From positions 1 to 18,039 of the forward strand of contig URLB01000028.1 in the NCBI GenBank assembly GCA_900548595.1: a stretch of DNA of 18,039 nt. Reading direction: 5' to 3'. A program made the position numbers and the translations under genes. Shown in pieces: positions 1 to 5,371 of the stretch (within the stretch, counting starts at the first letter, position 1; each line of letters starts with the position of its first letter). Source of the stretch: an uncultured Eubacteriales bacterium (GTDB lineage Bacteria > Bacillota > Clostridia > Lachnospirales > Anaerotignaceae). The notes below the pieces were generated by a model, which had not been told where the DNA came from, ran no database searches, and saw nothing but the letters and a program-made list of their open reading frames with translations.

Positions 1-62
<62 letters not shown>

Positions 63-195
63 AATCTCTCGTCAGTTTTGCTGACTTTTATTTGTTTCCC
101 TTATTACTTTGGTTCGTTACATCTTTTTCTTGTAACTCGTCTCTTGACTTGGGTTTAATTTTTTATGCTGTTCAATTTTCAAAGCTCACAGTGCG
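63..195 (-). promoter_or_regulatory. rRNA operon leader with boxA-like element
   Basis: This is the transcribed spacer between the rRNA promoter and 16S. A boxA-like element (GAGCTTTGAAAA on the minus strand, 187 down to 176) resembles the Nus-factor antitermination site of Gram-positive rRNA leaders and is followed by a typical AATTGAACAGCA stretch. Two small hairpins follow: one with GTTACA/TGTAAC arms at 116-136 and one with GTCAG/CTGAC arms at 71-85. They may take part in leader processing; that is inference. No coding sequence is visible here. Confidence 0.6.
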
Positions 196-201
196 TTATT
201 G

Positions 202-230
202 ATTATAGCAAAGCACTTTGCGTTTGTCAA
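202..230 (-). promoter_or_regulatory. rRNA operon promoter, perfect consensus
   Basis: The minus strand shows TTGACA (230-225), a 17-bp spacer, and TATAAT (207-202), an exact sigma-A consensus. Upstream (231-300) is very AT-rich with A-tracts, as in an UP element. Transcription would start near 195. The spacer holds an inverted repeat, GCAAAG/CTTTGC around a 2-nt centre at 208-221, which is reported as a finding. Confidence 0.9.
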
Positions 231-314
231 TACATTTTTCAATATGTTTTTCAAAAAATTTATAATTTTTTTATATTAGGGCAATATTCCTTTAAATATC
301 GGCGTTTTAACTGT

Positions 315-1049
315 TTACAAATTTAAAACTTCTTTAAAAACTTCTCCGATATTTTCTCTTATTATAAGGTTTGCTCTCCTATCATACGAAGTCTCACTCT
401 TGTTTATCAGCACAAGCTTATTTTTTCTGTAATAATCTATAAATCCGGCAGCTGGATACACATTTAACGATGTTCCGCCGACAATAAGTACATCTGCGTT
501 TTCAATTACCGATACCGAATCATATATAGTCTTGCTGTTAAGTCCCTCTTCATATAAAACAACATCAGGGCGCACTATTCCTCCGCATTCATCACAATGC
601 GGTATTCCTTTGCTTTCCATTATGTAATTTATATCAAATTTCTTATGACACTTAACGCAGTAATTTTTATATAATGTTCCATGCAGTTCGTATACATTCA
701 CGCTGCCTGCCATTTGATGAAGGTTATCGATATTCTGAGTTATAACAGCCTTAAGTTTCCCCTGTTTTTCCAGTTCCGCCAAACCTATATGCGCATAGTT
801 CGGTTTTGCTTCCGGGTAAATAAGAGTAGTCCTCAAATATTCAAAAAATATTTCAGGATGAGATACAAAAAAGCTGTGGCTTAACATTGTTTCAGGCGGA
901 TAACCGTACTTATTAACCGCATTATATATACCGTTTTCACTTCTGAAATCAGGAATATTACTTTCTGTTGATACTCCCGCTCCTCCGAAAAACACAATAT
1001 TGTCGCTATTGTCAATCAGTTCTTTCAATCTTTCCACTTCAGGACTCAT
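315..1049 (-). CDS. cobB: Sir2-family NAD-dependent protein deacylase (sirtuin)
   Basis: Sirtuins remove acyl groups from lysines using NAD+, giving nicotinamide and O-acyl-ADP-ribose; the protein should be cytoplasmic. Visible family marks are the NAD-binding GAGVST (residues 23-28) with following PDFR, the QNID motif (105-108), the catalytic His in ELHG (H123), a four-Cys zinc site (C131, C134, C152, C155), and a C-terminal GTSLNVYPA nucleotide-binding segment. At 244 residues it has normal bacterial length. The frame is open upstream to a GTG at 1067, but AGAGG at about 1057-1061 lies inside that extension and points to the ATG pair at 1052/1049; I chose 1049 for its 7-nt spacing. It has its own promoter at 1096-1124 and ends about 85 bp before the rRNA promoter; I see no clear terminator after it. 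The symbol follows common usage for bacterial sirtuins; the substrates are unknown. Confidence 0.93.
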   Translation of the reverse strand: MSPEVERLKELIDNSDNIVFFGGAGVSTESNIPDFRSENGIYNAVNKYGYPPETMLSHSFFVSHPEIFFEYLRTTLIYPEAKPNYAHIGLAELEKQGKLKAVITQNIDNLHQMAGSVNVYELHGTLYKNYCVKCHKKFDINYIMESKGIPHCDECGGIVRPDVVLYEEGLNSKTIYDSVSVIENADVLIVGGTSLNVYPAAGFIDYYRKNKLVLINKSETSYDRRANLIIRENIGEVFKEVLNL

Positions 1050-1095
1050 CATTTTACCTCTTTTCACATTATATCAGTAGGGTAATATTATAATT

Positions 1096-1124
1096 ATTAT
1101 ATTTAACAACCGATATATTTTCAA
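1096..1124 (-). promoter_or_regulatory. promoter of the sirtuin gene
   Basis: The minus strand has TTGAAA (1124-1119), 17 bp, then TATAAT (1101-1096). The predicted start near 1089 leaves a short leader before the RBS of the sirtuin gene. Confidence 0.65.
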
Positions 1125-1160
1125 TCCCTCTTCGTTAACTCTTTATTATAAATATCCACG

Positions 1161-1203
1161 AAAAGCACCCTCCTGCGTAATTATTACACAGAAGGGCGCT
1201 TTT
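1161..1203 (-). terminator. terminator of the small TPR-like gene, possibly bidirectional
   Basis: A 17-bp stem with some G-U pairs (minus strand: GCGCCCTTCTGTGTAAT pairing with ATTACGCAGGAGGGTGC) is flanked by AAAA and TTTT, so it could work in both directions. It lies 33 bp after the stop of the 69-residue gene and separates it from the sirtuin promoter. Confidence 0.8.
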
Positions 1204-1235
1204 ATGTGTTGCTGCATTACTTGTTCCTTAAAATA

Positions 1236-1445
1236 TTAAGCTATAGCCTCTTCTTCAACATAAGAAGGTGTGTAGCTGTCTTTAGCGTTATTAACAGAGA
1301 GTCTCATCATTTCGTCATTTGCATATATTGCAAATATTGTTCCGGGATAGTCGTGTACAACTTCTGCAAAAAGTTCATAAGCTCTTTCTGTGTTTCCATT
1401 CATTTTTTCTTCACAAGCTTTGTTAAATATTTTTTCGCACTTCAT
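1236..1445 (-). CDS. small TPR-like protein, 69 aa, function unknown
   Basis: I do not recognise this as a named family. The first 45 residues read as a paired-helix repeat: a Cys/Lys-rich start, then GNTERAYELFAEVVHDYPGT, which fits the tetratricopeptide pattern (small residue, GN-x-E-x-A, aromatic, then a YP turn into a second helix). The tail from about residue 55 is acidic and looks disordered. There is no signal peptide or membrane segment, so it is likely cytosolic and, by analogy with TPR repeats, a protein-binding module; that is inference. The gene is convincing despite its size: a strong GGGGAGG RBS 7 nt before the ATG, a near-consensus promoter at 1538-1566, and its own terminator at 1161-1203 make it a monocistronic unit. 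Confidence 0.8.
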   Translation of the reverse strand: MKCEKIFNKACEEKMNGNTERAYELFAEVVHDYPGTIFAIYANDEMMRLSVNNAKDSYTPSYVEEEAIA

Positions 1446-1537
1446 AATAAAACCTCCCCTAAATTTTATACAATCAATGACTTTATCAGCATTTCCATGT
1501 ATCTCTTTATCTTGTTTTTCCTTTTCTTTATGGTTTT

Positions 1538-1566
1538 ATTGTATATCATTTAACAAAGTTTGTCAA
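1538..1566 (-). promoter_or_regulatory. promoter of the small TPR-like gene
   Basis: The minus strand has TTGACA (1566-1561), 17 bp, then TACAAT (1543-1538). The predicted transcript has a leader of about 85 nt before the ATG at 1445, rich in purines and with no obvious fold. Confidence 0.75.
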
Positions 1567-1590
1567 GAATAAAACAAATAAATGCTAAAC

Positions 1591-1617
1591 AAAAAACCTC
1601 TCTATCATTTAGAGAGG
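1591..1617 (-). terminator. terminator of the phzF-family gene
   Basis: The minus strand forms an 8-bp perfect stem (CCTCTCTA with TAGAGAGG, 5-nt loop) followed by at least six U residues (positions 1596-1591). It lies 34 bp after the stop codon at 1651 and before the next promoter. Confidence 0.9.
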
Positions 1618-1650
1618 TTTCACATCATTACATAACAACGTCATTAATAC

Positions 1651-2613
1651 TTAATCAACATATATTTCGGCTTCGGAGTACAGAGCAGCCTTGCCGCAAA
1701 GTTTTACCCTGCCTTCTTTGAACATTTTACAGTAAACAGTTCCGCCTCTTTTCGATACCTGCCTTGACACAAGTATATTTTGACCAAGCTTATCTTTCCA
1801 ATACGGCGCAATATAACAGTGTCCGAGACCGCACACAGGATCTTCGTCAATTCCTATTTTAGGCGAAAACGATCTTGCAACGCAGTCATACTCGCTTCCT
1901 CTGGCGGTAACATGGGTTATAAGACCGTCTAACTTGCTGAGTTTTTCCATATCGGGTTTCATATTAACTACATCTTCTTCGTTTTTCATAACAAGCAGAA
2001 GATCTCTTCCCAAAAACGCCTCTTCGGGTACAACTCCGACAGCTTCTGACATTTCGTCCGTAACATTTATTTTTTCAAGGTTGTATCTCGGAAAATCCAT
2101 TTCAAAAACATCATCGTTTTTAACGACTGTTATTTTTCCGTCAGACGTATTAAATTCTATTATATCTTTGGTTTTTTCATAAAAATTAAGAATAACATAC
2201 GCAGCAGCCAAAACCGCATGACCACACATGTCTATCTCACCCTTTGAGGTAAACCATCTTAGGCTGTAATCATTTCCTTTTTTAGTAACAAATGTTGTCT
2301 CGCCGAATCTGTTCTCAATAGCTATTTTCTGCATCAGTTCATCGGATATCGGACTGTTAAGCATGCATATAGCGGCAGGATTTCCGCTGAACACCTCATC
2401 TGTAAACGTATCGACCGTATACTGTTTTATGCATTTATTTTTTTTGCTCTTATTTTCACGTTCTTTAAGATATGCTATGTTAAACTCTTCACCCGTTATC
2501 TTTTTATATTCGTCAGATGTAATCAGGCCCTTTGTAACTGCGTCTTTAACCTGATTAGCAGACCACATACCGTGTTCAAAATAGCATTTTACCATTCCAT
2601 ATTTGTTTGCCAT
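1651..2613 (-). CDS. PhzF-family isomerase-like protein with N-terminal XkdX-like domain
   Basis: Residues 63-320 form a complete PhzF domain (diaminopimelate-epimerase fold): start VDTFTDEVFSGNPAAI, the catalytic-Glu region ENRFGETTFV (E105), the DMCGHAVLAAA block (129-139), and DEDPVCGLGHC (257-266) where relatives have EDPVTGSAHC. Family members isomerise or epimerise small metabolites; the substrate here is unknown. Residues 1-44 are extra. They resemble the phage XkdX domain (Y-x-x-VK-x-YFEHGMW, then VKDAVTKGLITSDEYKKITGEE), joined by a charged Lys-rich linker (50-62). The start at 2613 is supported by AGAAAGGA 9 nt upstream, and no Met lies just before the PhzF domain, so the fusion looks real. 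It has its own promoter at 2653-2681. The PhzF call is firm; XkdX is recognised by pattern only. Confidence 0.9.
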   Translation of the reverse strand: MANKYGMVKCYFEHGMWSANQVKDAVTKGLITSDEYKKITGEEFNIAYLKERENKSKKNKCIKQYTVDTFTDEVFSGNPAAICMLNSPISDELMQKIAIENRFGETTFVTKKGNDYSLRWFTSKGEIDMCGHAVLAAAYVILNFYEKTKDIIEFNTSDGKITVVKNDDVFEMDFPRYNLEKINVTDEMSEAVGVVPEEAFLGRDLLLVMKNEEDVVNMKPDMEKLSKLDGLITHVTARGSEYDCVARSFSPKIGIDEDPVCGLGHCYIAPYWKDKLGQNILVSRQVSKRGGTVYCKMFKEGRVKLCGKAALYSEAEIYVD

Positions 2614-2652
2614 CAGTATTTTCCTTTCTAAAACTATAATCCGTTGCAGAAT

Positions 2653-2681
2653 ATTATATCAGCCTAAAATTCTAAGGTCAA
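2653..2681 (-). promoter_or_regulatory. promoter of the phzF-family gene
   Basis: The minus strand has TTGACC (2681-2676), 17 bp, then TATAAT (2658-2653). It starts only 9 bp after the mgtE stop. I see no terminator between the two genes, so some read-through from mgtE is likely. Confidence 0.75.
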
Positions 2682-2689
2682 CAGCTCTG

Positions 2690-4114
2690 TTATTGTACAA
2701 TCTGAAGTACATTAATAAGAAGAACCCATACTATTCCGTAATAAGCAACAACAGCCACAAGGTCGTTTACTGTTGTAATAAGCGGACCGGACGCCACAGC
2801 AGGGTCGACTTTTATCTTCTTAAAAAATATCGGTATTGCGGTTCCGACAAAACTCGAAACAACCATCGCTATAATAATAGCCAGACCTATGCAGCCAGAA
2901 ACGGCAAAAGAAAACGTGGGACTTGAAGATTTTGCAATAAGTATATAGGCTCCTACCAAAACAAACGACAGCGAACCCAATATAGCTCCGTTTATAAATC
3001 CGACTCTCATCTCTTTAAACACAAGTCCTCTCTGCTGTTTGCCCGATAAATTTTCGTCCATAAGAACCCTGATTGTAACAGCCAGCGACTGTGTGCCGAC
3101 ATTTCCCGCCATATCCAGTATGAGAGACTGAAAACATACAACAAGCGTAATTTGTGAAACTACAGCCTCAAACAGACCTACGACAGATGAAACCAGCAGT
3201 CCTAAAAACAGCAGTAAAACAAGCCACGGCAAACGTTTTTTTACACTTTCTATAAAAGGCTCGTTTAAATCCTCTTCCGCAGTTAAACCTGCTAATTTAG
3301 CATAATCGTCGCCCATTTCTTCATCTACGGCTTCAACTATATCCTGAGCCGTTATAATTCCTATAAGCTTTTTATCTACATCCAATACAGGTATGGAATC
3401 TTCGGAATATTCTTTAAGTTCTTCAATACAGTCCTCGGTTTTCTCATCCGCATATACATAAGGATATGACGTTACAACAAGTTCGTTAAGGTCAATATAA
3501 TCTCTGGCTATTATCAAGTCCTTTAAATCTATAGCGCCGTAAAAAGTATTATCATCGGTAACAACATAAATTGTCGATATATTGTCATTGTCAGCCGCTT
3601 GTTCGACAAGAGATTTCATAGCCTGTCTTATAGTGTAATCTTTTTTTATAACTATGAAATTCGTCGTCATCCGGCTTCCGATGGAGTCCTCGTCATATGA
3701 CAAAATAAGTTCAATATCCTGTCTGGACTCTTCATCCATGAGCTCTTTGATTTCTCCGATTTTATCTTCTTCAAGTTCATCAAGAACGTCTACAGCGTCG
3801 TCGGCGTCCATCGATTCGATTATATCGGCGGCTTTTTCCGGCGCCAGCTCTTCGATATATTTTACAACATCTTCTTCCAAATACGAGAATATCTCGGAAA
3901 CCTTTTCGACGCCCAGTATTTTGTAAAGTCTCAATCTTTCCGTCTTAGTAAGCCTATCAAGGACAGCAGATATATCGTTTTCATGGTAACTCTCCAATCT
4001 GTCTCTGATTTCCTCATCGGATAAGTTTCCCTTTATTATCTTTATAAGTTCGTCATCATAATCCGGTCTGGTCGGGACATCTGTAATCATTTTTTTCTTT
4101 TCTTCATCCATCAT
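2690..4114 (-). CDS. mgtE: MgtE-family magnesium transporter
   Basis: This is an inner-membrane Mg2+ channel that is gated by cytosolic Mg2+ in characterised homologues. It has the full architecture: an acidic, helical N domain (about residues 20-130, with repeated ILDxLxxDDAVDVLDELEE-like segments), a CBS pair (about 140-260), a connecting helix, and a five-helix membrane part from about 290 to the end. The pore-region motif GNVGTQS is present, as is the last-helix Asp (ITTVND, D451) matching the pore aspartate of Thermus MgtE. At 474 residues the length is normal. The start at 4114 follows a perfect AGGAGGTG at 4121-4128. A leader of about 260 nt with a short ORF and an attenuator precedes it (4163-4342), so expression is probably controlled by premature termination. 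It runs into the phzF-family gene with no visible terminator. Confidence 0.96.
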   Translation of the reverse strand: MMDEEKKKMITDVPTRPDYDDELIKIIKGNLSDEEIRDRLESYHENDISAVLDRLTKTERLRLYKILGVEKVSEIFSYLEEDVVKYIEELAPEKAADIIESMDADDAVDVLDELEEDKIGEIKELMDEESRQDIELILSYDEDSIGSRMTTNFIVIKKDYTIRQAMKSLVEQAADNDNISTIYVVTDDNTFYGAIDLKDLIIARDYIDLNELVVTSYPYVYADEKTEDCIEELKEYSEDSIPVLDVDKKLIGIITAQDIVEAVDEEMGDDYAKLAGLTAEEDLNEPFIESVKKRLPWLVLLLFLGLLVSSVVGLFEAVVSQITLVVCFQSLILDMAGNVGTQSLAVTIRVLMDENLSGKQQRGLVFKEMRVGFINGAILGSLSFVLVGAYILIAKSSSPTFSFAVSGCIGLAIIIAMVVSSFVGTAIPIFFKKIKVDPAVASGPLITTVNDLVAVVAYYGIVWVLLINVLQIVQ

Positions 4115-4162
4115 CTTTTACACCTCCTAAATTTCTATACTCCGCAAATTAAAAAAAGGCAT

Positions 4163-4231
4163 AAAAAAACATCGCCCTATTTATCCAGCGGATACGGAAT
4201 ATATCAGCTTTAATTGCAGGTCAAGGCGATG
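4163..4231 (-). terminator. intrinsic terminator (attenuator) in the mgtE leader
   Basis: On the minus strand CATCGCC (4231-4225) pairs with GGCGATG in the 3' arm at 4177-4170, followed directly by seven U residues (4169-4163). The large loop holds a second hairpin (AGCTGATA with TATCCGCT, one mismatch, at 4187-4209). It lies about 50 nt before the mgtE start, downstream of the leader promoter and with no complete gene before it, so it should act as an attenuator and not as an end-of-operon terminator. Confidence 0.75.
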
Positions 4232-4245
4232 GGCATAATAATATA

Positions 4246-4335
4246 TTAAAAAGAACGCAATGCGATACTCCGCGATCCTTCATTCAAACTATGCCTGTCA
4301 TCTTTACTTTGCCCACAACTGTCGCAGTAATCCAT
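4246..4335 (-). CDS. putative 29-aa leader peptide upstream of mgtE
   Basis: An ATG at 4335 opens a 29-codon frame ending in TAA at 4246. It is preceded at a 6-nt spacing by AGAGGTGAG, one of the better ribosome binding sites in the window. The peptide begins MDYCDSCGQSKDD, with a CxxC pair, then a charged and Ser-rich middle, and ends in SIALRSF. I do not recognise it. Its frame lies almost wholly inside the long stem described at 4248-4342, so translation would unfold or prevent that stem, which is the usual logic of a leader peptide. The alternative is that the RBS-like string is part of a structured RNA and the ORF is chance. Confidence 0.45.
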   Translation of the reverse strand: MDYCDSCGQSKDDRHSLNEGSRSIALRSF

Positions 4336-4342
4336 TACGTTC
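4248..4342 (-). ncRNA. candidate regulatory RNA structure in the mgtE 5' leader
   Basis: The minus strand folds into a long imperfect stem. The lower 10 bp pair GAACGTAATG (4342-4333) with CATTGCGTTC (4262-4253), one G-U included. The upper part pairs GATTACTGCGA (4332-4322) with TCGCGGAGTATC (4275-4264) with small bulges. The terminal loop is 46 nt and five U residues follow (4252-4248). In the loop, GTGGGCA could pair with TGCCCAT overlapping the 5' arm of the downstream terminator, which would be an antiterminator. It lacks the conserved M-box blocks, so I do not call it an M-box; I cannot name the ligand. Confidence 0.5.
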
Positions 4343-4384
4343 TCACCTCTCTTATAAATTGAATAATAATTACAACCCTTAATA

Positions 4385-4413
4385 ATTTTAACACTATATA
4401 TTTTTTTAATCAA
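4385..4413 (-). promoter_or_regulatory. promoter of the mgtE leader transcript
   Basis: The minus strand has TTGATT (4413-4408), 17 bp, then TAAAAT (4390-4385), in very AT-rich DNA. Transcription would start near 4378, giving a leader of about 260 nt before mgtE. Its -35 lies about 21 bp from the -35 of the divergent plus-strand promoter. Confidence 0.5.
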
Positions 4414-4434
4414 CAAAATTTAATTATTTTAACC

Positions 4435-4462
4435 TTGTTCATTATTTTTGGACAATTATAAT
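4435..4462 (+). promoter_or_regulatory. promoter of the exported unknown protein
   Basis: TTGTTC (4435-4440), 16 bp, TATAAT (4457-4462). The predicted start near 4469 falls just before the AGAGG ribosome binding site at 4475-4479, which supports the ATG at 4490 as the start codon. Confidence 0.6.
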
Positions 4463-4489
4463 ATATCACGGAATAGAGGTATGATAATA

Positions 4490-5320
4490 ATGAAATCGAC
4501 AAAAAAGCTTCTTACAGCCATTATAGCCGTTTTAATATTTATTTCTCCGCCTGTTGCAATTTTGAGAAGTATGGCTGTTTTGTCTGCATACAACGCTTTA
4601 AATTCAAAAAATTCCGTTATGGAGAAGAACGGATTAAAAATAAAAATTCCCAGCGGTTTTTCGACAGCCGAAAATGATTGGTATCCGTTCGTCAGTACAT
4701 TTAACGATAATGCGGGTATTAGAAAATTCACCGGAAACGAAGATTTATCGCTCTCCATAATGTATAATTTTCCGTCATACTCTCCTCTTAGAGGATGCAG
4801 TAAAATTTTTGACCCTTCATCGCCATATTGCAGCGGATTTTACGGTGCTTATGCGGTACAGGATAAAAACGGTATATACGGGTTCAATCCCGACGGGTCC
4901 GTAAATTTAGAAACCGCTTCTCAAATTCCTCAGTTTGATATGCAGAATCTTGTATTGGGCGCTATGGGACTTGACCGTAAAAACATGGTTTTTGACTGGA
5001 AAATAACAAATGCCGAGGATAATATAACCTATGCCGGTTCCGAAGGATGGAGCAGGATAGATTCCGACTTAAAGGTGAACAGCGTATGCCATAACTACGA
5101 AAAATTTTCCATATCATATTTGCAGTACGGTATACCCAACTATGATATAACCCGAGATTTTACACCGATACAAATGTACGGCAGAGTGTATGCAAAATAT
5201 TTTAAGGAATACGACAGCAGTATTTTTTTCTATATTATGGTTCCCGATAAAAATGTTCTGGAAAGCTGCGACAGAGATATTCTCTCCAACAGTAAAATAT
5301 ATCCGTCGGATTCCGAATAA
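4490..5320 (+). CDS. exported or membrane-anchored protein of unknown function
   Basis: I do not recognise this 276-residue protein. It begins MKSTKK and continues with a hydrophobic stretch (about residues 7-25) containing SPP, which reads as an uncleaved signal anchor or a Sec signal without a lipobox Cys. The rest is soluble-looking and rich in aromatic residues, Asn, Asp and Ser, typical of secreted domains in Gram-positives, with four Cys after the signal (in RGCSK, PYCSG, SVCHN and ESCDR) that could form disulphides. The start at 4490 is chosen for its 10-nt spacing from AGAGG; an upstream ATG at 4481 is too close and a TTG at 4448 overlaps the promoter. It is transcribed divergently from mgtE and convergently with the molybdopterin operon. 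Its coding status is supported by promoter, RBS and the long frame. Confidence 0.75.
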   Translation: MKSTKKLLTAIIAVLIFISPPVAILRSMAVLSAYNALNSKNSVMEKNGLKIKIPSGFSTAENDWYPFVSTFNDNAGIRKFTGNEDLSLSIMYNFPSYSPLRGCSKIFDPSSPYCSGFYGAYAVQDKNGIYGFNPDGSVNLETASQIPQFDMQNLVLGAMGLDRKNMVFDWKITNAEDNITYAGSEGWSRIDSDLKVNSVCHNYEKFSISYLQYGIPNYDITRDFTPIQMYGRVYAKYFKEYDSSIFFYIMVPDKNVLESCDRDILSNSKIYPSDSE

Positions 5321-5337
5321 TATTTCTTATACTGCAT

Positions 5338-5363
5338 AAAAATTCCCGATGAAATTCATCGGG
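5338..5363 (-). terminator. terminator of the molybdopterin operon (possibly shared)
   Basis: CCCGATGAA and TTCATCGGG form a perfect 9-bp stem closed on a single central base (5345-5363), followed on the minus strand by AATTTTTA. It lies between the convergent genes ending at 5320 and 5372. The U-tract favours the minus-strand operon; for the plus-strand gene the downstream run is weak. Confidence 0.75.
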
Positions 5364-5371
5364 CGCTTTGT

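Noticed and set aside
1206..1572. Plus-strand open frames across the small TPR-like gene
   Set aside because: Phe/Ser/Ile-rich translations with no RBS; they mirror the minus-strand gene and its AT-rich leader.
4114..4378. M-box (ykoK) Mg2+ riboswitch upstream of mgtE
   Set aside because: The leader begins with AGAGGTGAG, similar to the M-box start, but the conserved internal blocks and the three-stem layout are not found. Kept as an unassigned structure.
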